Shown here piece after piece: positions 35,144-47,948 of a stretch of DNA of 64,000 nucleotides. The position numbers were made by a program, and so were the translations under genes. Source of the stretch: Microcebus murinus (taxonomy: Eukaryota; Chordata; Mammalia; Primates; Cheirogaleidae); NCBI RefSeq assembly GCF_040939455.1, contig NC_134136.1, forward strand, positions 107,806,014-107,870,013, given 5' to 3'. The notes beneath the pieces are model-generated. The model worked only from the letters and a program-made list of their open reading frames with translations, did not search any database and was not told where the DNA came from. Position 1 is the first letter of the stretch. The number at the start of each line of letters is the position of its first letter.

Positions 35144-37480
35144 ACATAGAGAATATGCATATGAATTTCTTTTTAAATCAGTATGATAATCTTTCTTTGG
35201 ATTGAATTATTCAATCCATTTAACTTTAATGCTATTATTAGTATAGCTGGATTTACATTTGTCATTATGTTTTATTTCTTCTACATTTCTCATGTCTTTT
35301 TTTCCTGTTTTTACTTTATTATTTCCCTTGTAATTAAATGGATATTTTTAGTAACATTTTGATTTCTTTAATAATTTAACAGTATCTTTTTAGTTATTTA
35401 TAAGCAGTTGCTCTAGGGCTTATAAAACTTACCTTGTCAGAATCCACATTGACTCTATACTTAAGTCCAATAATATAGACACTTAATTGCTATACAGCTA
35501 TATTCTTTTCTTCCCATTTTGTGCTTTCACTGCTATAAATATCTCATGTGGTTGAGTAGTATTCCATGGTATACATAAAACACATTTTATTAATCCACTT
35601 GTGTATTGATGGGCATTTGGGTTGTTTCCACATCTTTGCAATTGTTTTGTCTTCTGCTTTCAAGATTTTGTTATGCCTTTGTCTTTCCAGTTTTTGACTA
35701 TGATGTTTCTAAGTATCCTGTGTTTATTCTACGTGGATTTTGTGGAGTTCCTGAAATATATATTTTTATGTTTTTATCAAATTTTGAAGTTTTTAGTCAT
35801 TTTAGAACATATTTTTCTGTTCATTTTCTGTCTTCTTTCTTTCTGGTACTCCCATTACTAGTATGTTAGTGTGCTTAATGATTCCCCATATTTCTCTGAG
35901 CTCAATTACTTTCCTCATTTTCTCTCTTTGTTTTTCAAATTATATAATTTTTATGAATTTATTTTGAAGCTTACTAATACTTTCTTCTGTCACTTTAAAT
36001 CTATTGTTGAGTACTATTACTGAATTTTTTATTTTGGTTATTGTACATTTGAGCTCTAGAATTTCCTTTTGGTTAACTTGAAAATAATTTCTATCTATAT
36101 TATTCATTTGATAAGACATTTTTATACCTTCCTTTAATTATTTAAACATGATTTCTTTTTGTTTTTTGAATATATTTATAGCATTTTCTTTGATGTCTTT
36201 TTCTGTGAAGTCCAACATCTGTGCATCCTCAAAGGCAGCTCCTATTATCTATTTTTTAATTCTGATTTTGGACCAATATTTTATATTTCCATGCATATTT
36301 CATTATTATTTAAAGTGGACATTATGGATAATACATTATATCTACTCTGGGTATGAATCCCTACATGGCTTCTTATTGCTGGTGTTTCTTTCTTTATTGA
36401 TATTGTTAGACTAGTTTAATGAGGTCTCTTTCTCCCATTGCGTGCAACCCTGATATCGTCCTCAAAGGGCCAAGCTTTGGCATGCACATAGTCTTTCTGA
36501 CCTTTGGGGATGAGTCTGATGTTAGTGGAGTTTTGACTCTGTCTTTTCTTGATCTTCCCACTAAGCTTCTGGTTGGGTTACTCTATTGTTATCTCATTGA
36601 GGCATTACCCCCACTAACTGCTAGCTGATTGGTCTATTGTTTTCAACAATATTCTCAGGCATAAATTGTTCCACATTGATTTCCAGCCCCTTGCTAGAAA
36701 CTGGGTGTTACCAGTCTATGAGGCTTGCTCTAACCCTTCTCTTGGCAGATCGCTATGCTATGGAGCAGGAGCTGGTTGGGGGGAATCTTGCTTTTCACCA
36801 CATACCACATCAGAACCACCCCTATAGAGCAAGTGCATTATGGCAGTTGGGTAGACAGGCAGACCAGTGTTGCTGTCTGGGTGCTGCCAACAACCAGAAT
36901 GAAACTTCCACAATCCAGAGTCACAGAGAATGGAATATGCTGATGTTGACCAGCTGCTAAATCTACATGGAATTTTTCTTTGAACACAAACAGCTGGAAG
37001 AAATGAGAGCTGCCACTTGCCTACCAAGCCCACTGGAGCAGCTCTCCTGAAACAGAGAGCTGTGTAGTTAATGGATGTTCTCTCTTTACCTCCTTCTCCA
37101 CCCAGATTCATCCTGCACAGCAAGAGTTGCAGGTGGGGAACTAGGAGCTACCCAACAGCTATTCGCCACATGATAGAAACTTTCCATACTAGAGAGATAT
37201 GAAAACAGGATCTGCTGATGTTCACTGGCTACTGAAACCACTCTGAATGGCTCTCCCACTTTAGAATGCTGGGGGTGAGGATTGTAACTGCCACTCAGCC
37301 ACCAAGCTTGCTAGAATAGCAATTCTGCAAAGCAGAACCATGGGGTTATAATTATAGTCATTAGCTCAAATACCAGGGCTTCCCATAGTTCTTACCCAGT
37401 TTCCATGGTTTTTTCTCAATTTGTTGTTAGCCTTTGATGAATCTCTAAAGCGATATCTTTCTAGGGAAGAGTTTTCTCTA
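35144..37480 (-). mobile_element. Antisense L1 assemblage, right part (5' region)
   Basis: Continues the antisense L1 after the insertion, through ORF1-side text to a GC-richer 5' UTR at about 36400-37400. A short antisense piece of ORF2 C-terminus ('gtagtattccatggtataca', 'gatgggcatttgggttgttt', 35553-35645) is embedded out of order and indicates another nested or rearranged fragment. Open frames at 36637-37123 lie in this 5' UTR and are not genes. Confidence 0.65.
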
Positions 37481-40400
37481 AGCTCCTCTTGCCACCGTTC
37501 TAGAAGTTAAATCCAACCAATACTAAGTACAACTACTAAGTTATCCAAGTCAGAACCACACAGTTAAATCTAGTTGAACCACATAACTGTTAGAGATGAT
37601 TAAGAAAGTTGTTGTTTTAAACAGATAATTTTGTGGTGGTTTCTTACACAGTGAGAGATTACCAGAACAAGTTGCTGGATTTATTTCCCTAGTTTTCTAC
37701 TGTCCATTGTTGGTATTGTATAAATCAAGGCTGTAAGTCCTTACTAAGAAAGGAAAAGGCAAGATGATAATTATTTTTCAGGGGTAAACATATTTGTAAA
37801 AATAGCTATGTTCAGATATTTTAGAAACGACAAGTGTTATTCTGTCATTACTAGGTTTCTTTAAACATCTTTTCTAGAATAAAGATAGTCTAGACAAAAG
37901 GTATTTATAATCTTGTTTTAAACAACACACTCTGGGTTGCTTTTGGGATCAATCATATGAAGTGCCAGAATTCTTCAGAATAGCTGTCATTCTTTATTTT
38001 GTATCCATCTTATATCATCCATTACAACAAAGGGCACAGTGGCAATCCTCTCTTTCAAAAATAAAAAAGACAAGGCGACAACGAAGAAAGCAAGCAAGCA
38101 AAAGAAAAAATGACAAAAAGAAAAAGTCCTTCTTGACAATCCTTTTTGTCACGGGTTTCATGTATTTTCTTTCTCCTTATTGTATTCTATTGATTTCAAG
38201 ACCTGCAAATATAATTTCCTACATGTATCTGCCTACCACTTTAATGGAATACACATAGATTATAACTGCCCATTAAATGTAAAAGGACTCCAACTTGGCA
38301 GAAAATAACTAATGTATTCAGCTTGAATAACATCCTTTACCAACACTTTCAAATCCCTGCAAATCTTAATTTAAGTCAGTATACAATCAAAATGCTCTTC
38401 AGTAATTCTAAAATTAAAAATACTTGAAATTATTTAAAATTCCATGCATATATTTTCTATGTGGAAATTTCTGATATGTAGAATACAGTTTGTGTTTTTG
38501 TCTGACCTTACATTTCTTCTTTGAAGTAAATCAAGAGTGGGCTCTCGTGCTGTTAGGGAGGGAGTTTGCTAGCAAGTCTGGGAGCAAGATACCTATTTTT
38601 TTTTTTGAGTGAAGATTTTATTTATATCATTGTTTGAAGTATAGTTTCCAGTTTGCTACCTTTTGCTTCTTTGACTATGTTACATCACTAATGAGAAAAA
38701 AAATATGCTTTGGGCTTTTTGTGCCACATTATCTATAATCTGTGTATGGGTAAATAGTGGAAATTATTTACTTTGAAATATGGACAAAATATGAGCAAAT
38801 TATGTGATTCAAGTAATGCCAAACTATAATAAATATGAATTTCCTAAGAATATAACAGTTTTCAAAATTCTCTTTCAATACCATTATGAAGGACCTATTT
38901 AAACTGAGAAAGAAAAACATAATTCAATGGCTGTCAACATAATAAACACTGAGCCATGGGAGATGATATTATGGAAATGATAACATCCCTGGTTGCTTAA
39001 TACCAACGTATATCTCCCTTAGTTTCCCATTCTGTACTTTTTCAAACTTAGTTTTCATAGCTATAACAATAACTGTATAACTTAAAATTAACGTTAAATT
39101 TATAAATAAAAGTATTATAAACTATTAAAAAATGACTACAGTATGTTCTCCCTCTAAAGAAATTTGACTTTTTGTAATTTTTTAACAACAACATTGGTTA
39201 TAGGATGTCTGTTAAAGGCTTAGATAAGAATCCTCAAATCTTGTGTAGATTCTCTGTCAGACTGTAGTTTTTCAAACTTACACTTAAGGCATAAAAGCCT
39301 TCAGAAATACCACTAAATCTGTCAGCTAGGCCTATAGACCAAACTCTTCCAGGAGCCCTCTGAATGTAGGAAGGTTTGTTTTGAATATTTTCTTGAGTTC
39401 ATTCAGTGGACAATAAATTTGATTAATAGTTTCATAACTCCAGAGTATCATGTATAATTTTAAAGTGGAAATAAAATTAAAAGGAAACACTTAATTTTCA
39501 ATTAAAATGTTTTAAAAGACAACTTTCGAGTATAAAATTATGTGATACTTTCTAAAAATCATTAGAAAAATCCCTAAAACTAAAAAACTTAATAGAACAC
39601 ACATACTCTCCCTCATCTTCAAAATTCGTCACTTTAAAAGTCTATATCCTAAAATCTCAATTGTGCTCAGCAAGGCATACATAGCAATCTGAAAATAAGT
39701 ATGTGAATTCATAAGACAACTGTGTTTTTTCTTTCCATATCAGAAACCTTCAAAGTGAGTAGTTTTAGAAAAAGATATCTTATTATTTGATAGTTTTATT
39801 TTATATTTTAGGAATTACAAACTAGATATATAAATGTTAATTAAATCTTCTTACTTAGTTGGTATGAATAGAAAACAGACTCTTTTGCTAGCCTACAGAT
39901 TGAGTGACTCATAAATATGGAAAAACAAACTCACGGTTTATAATTTGAGTAATTTAAATCATTGTTATATATGTCAAAATATGTGCCTTAAAAATATGTG
40001 CCTTAAGCTTGCTTAAAAATAGATTAAAAAATAAATGTGATTTTAAAGACAAAACATACAACTTGAACTAGAGATTCATTCTTATTTTGTGTATACTTTG
40101 TGATAGGCCCTTTAAGTACTAAGGACAATATATATTCACTTATAAATTCTATGAGAGATATCTGGGCAGGGGAAACAAAACAAATAACTAAAGCATGCAT
40201 GAATTTTAACTCTTTTGCTTTAAAACATTTTTAAAGAGAATATTTATTTTCTGAATACTAAAGGCACCAAATGTTTACCCATTAAGTGTAAATTTGAATT
40301 GGAAAAGACAAAAATGAATTAAAGATTATGGAACAACATGAATGATTAAGCCAGGTAAAATATAGTCAGTGTAATTTATAGTAAAGTGCTTATTTTTCTT

Positions 40401-40785
40401 ATATGCATCAAAATAATTCTAAAAATAATTTCAGTACATGAATTCCAGAAATATTGAATAATTTTCACATCACTGAAAGAAGTAAATAATATTCTAAGGA
40501 AAATATTTTGAAGGTGAATGATTTGAACACTTAAGCTGAATTGGTTTAGTAGATGGTCAATGATTTATTATTTTAATTTCACTTGTATTATAATAACAAT
40601 GAAAATTACTCTTGTTGTTATTATTATTGAATATGCAGTGTATATGCATGTACTCTAAGACTCTCTGCTATGTAGGCATTTTGAGGACATATGTTTCACT
40701 TATGTCAGTCCAACTGAATCATTTTCTATATTTACATTTGTTTCTAAATGATGCTCCTAGCTGCTATAGGGGCCATTACTCTTAT
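37481..40785. other. Intergenic DNA, largest unassigned stretch
   Basis: 3.3 kb of AT-rich DNA without a gene or a repeat I can name. 'gtggtggtttcttacacagtg' at about 37633 resembles the 3' end of an old mammalian repeat. The lysine-rich frame at 37962-38258 is not recognisable. Confidence 0.5.
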
Positions 40786-40794
40786 CAGTACATT

Positions 40795-41131
40795 TCTTTT
40801 TTTTTTTTTTTTTTTTTGAGACAGACTCTCACTCTGTTGCCGGGGCTAGAGTGCCGTGGCATCAGCATAGCTCATAGCAACTTCAAACTCCTGGGATCAA
40901 GCGATCCTCCTGCCTCAGCCTCTCAAGTAGCTGGGACTACAGACATGCGCCACCATGCCCGGCTAATTTTTTCTATATATTTTTAGTTGGCCGATTAATT
41001 TCTTTCTATTTTTCGTAGAGATGGGGTCTTGCTCTTGCTCAGGCTGGTTTCGAACTCCTGACCTTGAGCAATCCACCCGCCTCAGCCTCCCAGAGTGATA
41101 GGATTACAGGTGTGAAGCCACTGCACTCAGC
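40795..41131 (-). mobile_element. Strepsirrhine-type Alu, antisense
   Basis: Starts with the poly(T) of the reversed tail (40797-40817), then right monomer, linker ('ttagttggccgattaatttc') and left monomer ending 'gccactgcactcagcc'. The 9-bp target duplication CAGTACATT is seen at 40786-40794 and 41132-41140. The linker identifies the lineage. The frame at 40612-40986 crosses it by chance. Confidence 0.95.
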
Positions 41132-41140
41132 CAGTACATT

Positions 41141-41889
41141 GTATTTCATTGTGTAATGTGCACTGCACAACAATACTTATTTCAATATGCTAGCAAATGT
41201 TTCATGTATATTATACAATTTTATGTTCATTTTAATGTAAATTAGGTTAATTGTCATAGAAAAAAAGATCAGACCCTAGAATTTTATCAGTTATTTCCAC
41301 CCAGATAATTCCACATGTTCATGTCTCTAGGTAGGTTTATAAATGATGTGAGATTCTTGAAGGTACTTTCCTCATCCCTACCTCCTCTCTGTTTCCAGTT
41401 TTCTTTTATGTCACTCTCTTCGGCTTACTGTGGATTAACTCCTTCCTTCACTTTTATAAATCTAGGCTCTACCCCAAGTATATATGTAGATTTGGAGAAA
41501 AACATTCTCAATGGAAAAGCCCATTATAGCTCAACAAGTTATTATCTTCAGCAAGAGAATAACACCCCTAAAATGTATTGTCCTCCACAAGAAAAAAAAG
41601 AAAAAAAGAATAGCTTGGAATCATTTTGTCCTTTGTTACTATTCTGTTACAAACATATGAATTAATTAATGCATTTATATATTCATCTTGCCCTCCCTGG
41701 TTCCGACAATATGATAGATGCTAGCAATACATGAAACCTGATCTCTTACTTTTACCTCATGCATTGTTGCCCAGGGTAGAGATAAATTACAGTACAACAT
41801 GTCTAATAATACAACTTGATTAGTGCTATTAGGGAGGTATAAGATGTGAATCCTATTCCAGAACAGAATATAAGTGTGTAAAAATCAAG
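41141..41889. other. Intergenic DNA, nothing recognised
   Basis: A 116-codon frame at 41315-41665 has no family features; treated as chance. Confidence 0.5.
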
Positions 41890-42607
41890 ACTTCTACTTT
41901 TTTTTCCAAGATGGAGTAACAGAAACTGGACTGATCCTCCTACTTGAAACAAATGAAAAATAGACAAAATATATAAAATGTTAATTTTGAAATCACTGGA
42001 CATCAGGCAACAAAGGAGAGTGATCTTTGAGAGTAAAGAAACTAAGAATGTGAGCCTTATGATTGTCCCCAGCTTAGTTCCTGGAGAGTTTCCATACTGT
42101 GGTATGAGATTGGAGATTCCAATAGGAGTCTGGCAATCTTGCCAACATAAGGAAATGGACCTATGATTCTAGAAAGATCTATATGACTAATATTGGCAAG
42201 GAAGAGTACTGGAAAAAAGAGAATATGCACAGAGACAGAGATCTGGAGGTCAGCAGAATCCTTCTTGAATGTTCACCCACTTATTAATTTACATCCAATT
42301 AAGAACAATAATGAAGGCATAGCAAAGAGCAACTCAAAAGGATTAGAAAAAATAATAACTAAAACTTACACAGGGCTAGAAATAGTTCATGTTCCTGCCA
42401 GGCAAAGCATAATACCTCATAAATCAGAGGTCAATCAAGGAGATTATTCAGTAGGATTTTGTAACAGTAGTGAGACAAAATTAGCCGATGATACAAGGTG
42501 GCACTAGTTTTACAAAACAAAGATTTAAATTAATTTTTTAAAAGAATAAAACTCTTCTAGAAGTAACAACTTCATTCTGGAACAAAGTTGAAGAAAATTC
42601 ATAGGTA
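41890..42607 (+). mobile_element. Old L1 5' region, part 1
   Basis: Begins 'tccaagatggagtaacagaaa' and continues 'gaaacaaatgaaaaatagac', the start of L1M-type 5' regions. Later text ('gattattcagtaggattttg') is diverged. It is split by an LTR at 42608 and resumes at 42946. Confidence 0.65.
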
Positions 42608-42945
42608 TATTTGTCAGTTTGGGCTGCTATAACAAATATACCATAGACTAAATAGCTTAAACAACAATTATTTCTCATAGTTCTAAAGCCTGAAGAGTCT
42701 GAGATCAGGGTACCAGGTTCTGGTGAGGGCCTTCTTCTTGGTCTCTTCATATGGTGGAGAGAGAGAAGAAACAATCTCTTTTGTGTCTCTTATTAAAAGG
42801 ATACTATTCCCATCATGAGGCCTCTACCCTCACAACTTAATTACCTATCAAAGACGCCATTTACACCATTTCCATATACCATCCCATGGGGAATTAAAGT
42901 TCTAATATACGAAGTTGGGAGACACACATTCATTCCATAGCAAAA
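42608..42945 (-). mobile_element. MLT1-like MaLR solitary LTR, antisense
   Basis: Antisense order of the same LTR type as 23763-24110: 'gtcagtttgggctgctataa', 'ggttctggtgagggccttct', 'cccatcatgaggcctctacc', 'taattacctatcaaagacgcc', 'attcattccatagca'. No internal retroviral sequence is adjacent. It sits within the L1 5' region. Confidence 0.85.
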
Positions 42946-43084
42946 GGAACATGAAAATATCTAGCACCTAACATGGAAACTCTCCATATGTCCAGGTACA
43001 AATCAAAAATTTATCAGACATTCAAAAAAGCAAGAAATATAATACATAATGAGAAGAAAAATTAATCAGTCAAAACTAAACCAC
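42946..43084 (+). mobile_element. Old L1 5' region, part 2
   Basis: 'aaaatatctagcacctaaca' and 'cataatgagaagaaaaatta' continue the L1M 5' text interrupted by the LTR. Confidence 0.55.
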
Positions 43085-43739
43085 AGAGAAGTCTTTCAAA
43101 ATAGCTGACTAGAGGCATAGAAGTCTTGACATAAAGAGAAACTAAAATAGGGAGTAGATAATTATACTTTGAATAAAACATCTAAGAGAGAACACAGAAT
43201 TCAGCAGAGAAATGACAGGAAACATCTGAGGCACCTAAGGAGAGGGAAGTGAGGTAGACAGCCCAACTGGGATCAGCTGGAAGCCCAGAGACACTTCCCA
43301 GTGAGGGGAAAAGGTAAGTGAGAGATCCTCAGTGGTCAACATTATCACCACAGTCTTCTGTAATCCTAGCTACAAAACAGTCACTTGATCCCCATGGTCA
43401 CTAAGACTGACAGAGAGATCCCTGGAGTCTGTATAATGGCACTGTTCCAGAGGAATAGCTCACACTAGGTCCCATGTACCCCCCACAAGTTCCAGGAAAC
43501 TGAAGGATAACACCTTTCTGAGAACCCAACACCCACCAGACTGAATCCTGCCCTGAGGCCCAAGACCCCCTATACCTGTACCTCCATGGAATCCTACCAA
43601 CATCCCCCATGTTGACCAAGAAGGCTGTAGTGGTGAGATTACAGTTGGACCCAGCAGAACAACAGGGGCCCTGGCAGTCTAGCTCACAGAGTGTCCTGCA
43701 CACTGGGGAAAGAGTGGTGTAGTACACACTCCCCAGAGC

Positions 43740-44960
43740 CTGAAACCCATCTGCCTAGAGCCATTCTTACCAACACCAACTACTCCCCACAAACATCAGG
43801 ACTTCTGAGCATGTGCACATAACCTAACCACAGGCTCTCCTTGCCAACTACCACAGTCAGTGCTGCCACCCAGGGCCAAAGCACATATTCCCCAAAGTGG
43901 GAAACCTGCCTGCCTGGAGTGCTTAATATAGATAATACGTCTGTTCCACCAGTAGCAGAGCCACCACATGCTTGCACTCACTCTGAGAACAGGCTATCTC
44001 TGCCCACTGCCTTAGCTGCAGTAACCACCTGAACACATTGCCTGGGGCTTAGGGATTGTCTTGCCTTGCTCACAACAGCCTGTGCCCATGTGTACCACCT
44101 GGAGGCCTGAGGATATGCCTGCCCAACCTTGTACCACCACCCCAGTGCCTGAGTATGCTGCCCAGGGGCCTAGGGATTGCCCCTCCCTGTCAGTTGCATG
44201 CAGGAACACTCAAACACACACCAGGGGTGTCATAACAGCAGCCCTAGAATTACTGCCATAGGCTGTTTCCTAGCATTCTTTTCTCTGCCACACCCAACAC
44301 AGCCTATGATCATGCATACCATTGGGGGACCAAAAACCAGGCTTGCCCCAAGTGGGCCCATATCCCCAGTACCCAAGCATGCCACCTAGAAGCCTGGTGG
44401 TTTCCTTGCTCAATTGATAACCCAAGTGTGTGACCCACCTAAAAACCAAAAAATAGGCCCAGAAAACCTACCATTGGTGCTTAAATATATTGCATGGAGG
44501 GCTAGTGATTGCTTTGTTCTGTCCACCACCACTGGCATCTGGGAACTTTTTCTGGGTGCCTAAGGATGGGCCTACTAACCTACTATGACCAACGTTGCTG
44601 ACACACACTTGTACATGTCATCTGGAGGTCTGGGAACTGGCCCAACCAGCCCATCACAGCCACCACTAACATCAGTAAGTATTGCCTGGAAGCCTGAGGG
44701 TTTTTTGTCACCAGTACTACCATCATGCATACCACACATGCTGCTCAGGGTCCCTAGAACTTGCCCACCTATTTAATCCACTACTGTCAATACTGGCTCA
44801 AGAGCAAGTCACATGGAGGACCAAGAATCAGCCTACCTGGATCCACTCACAGTGGTGCTCACGTATGCCACCTGAGTGCCAAAGGACAGGCATGATCAGC
44901 ATATTACTGTTACCACTAAGTCCTGAGGACTGTCCTACCTGATATCTCATCCCCAGAGAA
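43740..44960 (+). repeat. Diverged tandem motif in L1 5' UTR
   Basis: A phrase of the form 'tgcca(c/t)ctggaggcctgaggattgcc(t)' recurs about every 60-110 bp: near 44096, 44158, 44388, 44487, 44617, 44683, 44750, 44810 and 44868. Between copies the text also recurs loosely ('accaccac...', 'cacacatg'). These are degenerate 5' UTR monomers; the many proline/threonine-rich short frames here are read from them. Confidence 0.7.
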
Positions 44961-47893
44961 ACCTTACCACAGCCTCCAGTAACAACTGCAATCTAAACCA
45001 CTGAGGAAATCACAGACATTACTAACAGTGCTGAATAAATCATGTGGAGACTACACTACTACACACATGCAGAATCACAATTCAAGTACCCTACCCAACC
45101 AACATCATAGGACATCTATAGGAAAAAATTATCTATTTCAAAAGCAAATGTAAAAAATCAGAAGTGACTGTTACAACTGATGTGAAGATAACAAAGAAAG
45201 GACACAAGAAACATGAAAAAGCAAGGAAATATGGCATCTCCAAATAAATACAATAATTCTCCAAAAAGTTAAAATGAAAAAGAAATTTATAAAATGCTTA
45301 AAAAATAATTCTAAATAACAATAATATAGAATCTCAGTGAAATATAGGACAATACATATAAAAAATCAAAGAAACCAGAGAATAATAATTCAGGATATGC
45401 ATGAGAAATTCACCAAAAAGAGAGATATCACAAAAACAGAACCAAACAAAAATCCTGGAACTGAAGAATTCAATGAATAAAAATATAAATCCAGAGCTTT
45501 AAAATTAGATTATATCAAGCAGAAGAAAGAATTTCATAACTTGAAGACAGATATTTCAAAATAACAGTCAGATCAAAAGAAAAAAGAACTTAAAAAATGT
45601 TTACATAATGTTTGGGACACTATATAGTGACAAAATATCTGAATTTTGAGTGTCCCAGAAAGTGAATTTAATGGCATAAAAAAATCTATTTAATGAAATA
45701 ATAGCTGAAATCTTCCAATCTAGCAAGAGATTAAGACATCTAGATATAGAAAGCTCAGATATCCCCCAAATAGACACAATTCAAAAAGGTCTTCCCCACA
45801 TTATAGTCACTGACAAAAGTCAAACACCAAGAGAGAATTCCAAACACAGCAAGAGATAAACATTTAGTCACACAAAATGGAACTCCCATCAGATGAACAA
45901 TAGATTTTTCAGCAGAAACTTTACAGGTCAGGAGTAAATGGGGTGATATGTTCAATGTGCTAAAATATAAAACTACAGTCCAGGGATACTTTACCCAGAA
46001 AGGTTATTCATCATAAATAAAGCAGAAATAAAGACTTTCTAGACAACCAAAAAAAATAATTTTTTATCACTAGACATGAAAAATACTCAAGAGAGTCCTA
46101 AACCTGGAAGTGAAAGGACAATATCTACCATTATGAAAACCCATGAAAGTATAAAACTGATAGAGCAAACACACAAATGAAACTCATAAAAGAGTCAAAT
46201 GACATCTCTATAGAAAACCACCAAATAATGATAAATTAGGGATAAGGAGATGAACAAAGGATATACAAAACAAAAAAAATAACAAAATGACAGGAATAAG
46301 TCCTCATGTATCAACAGTAACCTTGAATGGAAATGGAGTAAATTTTCCACTAAAAAGATTTGAGCTGGCTAAATGGATAAGAAAAAAAGGACCCAAATAT
46401 ATGCTGCCTAAAAGAAACTTACTTGACCTGTAATGACACATGTAGACTGAAAGTGATGAAAAAAAAATTATTCCACCCAAAAGGAAACCAAAAGTGATCA
46501 GTAGTACCTAGACATATATTAAATAAACAGACATTAAGTCAAAAACAAGAAAAAATGACAAAGGTCATTACATAATTAATGATAAAGATCATTTTAGCAA
46601 GAGAACATAAAAATTCTAAATATGTATGCATCCCACACCAGAGAATCCAGATATATAAAGCAAATTTTAGATCTAAGGAAAAAATTAGATTCTAATAAAA
46701 TAATAGTTGGAGAATTCAATATCCCATCCTCAGTAATAGCTAGATCACTGAGACACTAAATCAATAAATAAACATTGTATTTAAACTACACTTTAACCAG
46801 ATTAGACCTAACATACATTTACAGAACATTTCATTGAAAAGCAATAGAATATACATTATTCTCATCAGTATATGGAACATTCTCCAAGATAGCCCATATA
46901 TTAGGCCACAAAACACGTCTCTAAAAATTAAAAAAAAAATAACTTGAAATCATATAAAGTATCTTCTCAGACCACAATGCAATAAAATCAGAAATCAATA
47001 TCAAGAGGAACTTTGGTGTACAAATACATGGAAATTAAATGCATGTTCCGTAATGTCCAGTGAGTCAATGAAGAAATTAAAAAGGAAATAAAAAAAATAT
47101 CTTGAAACAAATGAAAATGGGAATATAACATATGATAACCTATGGAATACAGGAAAAACAATGCTATTTATAGCAATAAATACCTACATTAAAATAGTAA
47201 AATGATTTCCAATGAACAATCTAATGATGTAAACCACACAACCAGAAAAGCAAGAACAAACCAAATCCAAAAATAGTATAAGAAAATAAATAATACAAAT
47301 TTGAGGAAAACTAAATAAAATAAAGACTAAAAAAACAATATAAATGATCAATGAAATGAAAATTTGTTTTTTGGAAAGATAAACTATGCTAATAAACCAC
47401 TAACTGGACTGACCAGGAAAAAAGGTAAAAACTAAAATAAATAAAATCAGAAACATAAAAGGAGACATTACAACCAGTACCACTGACATATAAACGCTCA
47501 TTAGGAACTACTATGAACAATTACATGCTAACAAACTGGAAATTCAGAGGAAATGGATAAATACCTAGACACATACAACCTACCAAGATCAAATCAGGAA
47601 GAAATAGAAAATCACAACAGAGTAATGAGAAGGAATTTGTAATAATTCTGTCTTCTAGCAAAATAAGTCCAGGACCAGACAGCTTCACTGCTGAATTCTA
47701 TCACACTTTTAAATAAGAACCAACATTAATTCTCTTCAAGCTATTTCAAAGAAATAAAAGAAGAGGGAATTTTTCCTATCCCATTCTATGAACAGAGTAT
47801 TACCCTGATACTACAACCAACCAAGGACACAATAAAAAAAGAAAACTACAGGCCAATATCCCTGATGAATATATATGTAAAAATGCTTAACAT

Positions 47894-47948
47894 CCCTTTT
47901 CATGGAGAATTTAAAAAAAAAAATAAAAATAAATAAAAAATAAATAAA
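47894..47948 (+). mobile_element. Ultra-short retroposon with 15-bp target duplications
   Basis: Only about 20 nt of unique sequence (47894-47913) followed by an A-rich tail with TAAA units (47914-47948). AAAAAATGCTTAACA occurs at 47879-47893 and again at 47949-47963, an exact 15-bp duplication of the L1 ORF2 host sequence. The structure is that of an L1-mediated insertion cut short almost at once. The source transcript cannot be told from 20 nt. Confidence 0.8.

Noticed and set aside
36637..37123. 107- and 121-codon frames on opposite strands
   Set aside because: They fall in the antisense L1 5' UTR; no conserved motif.
37962..38258. 98-codon frame with a basic cluster and a hydrophobic C-terminus
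   Set aside because: The basic cluster comes from A-rich low-complexity DNA. No start context, splice signal or family resemblance supports a gene.
43401..44942. Cluster of overlapping 60-108-codon frames on both strands, Pro/Thr/Gly-rich
   Set aside because: They lie in the GC-richer repeated 5' UTR of an L1, where stop codons are rare by composition.
43740..44960. Regularly spaced repeats considered as a CRISPR-like array
   Set aside because: Units are degenerate, spacing varies, no spacers of fixed length or cas genes, and the context is a primate L1.
47894..47948. A/TAAA-rich patch first read as a simple microsatellite
   Set aside because: The exact 15-bp duplications on both sides indicate an insertion instead.
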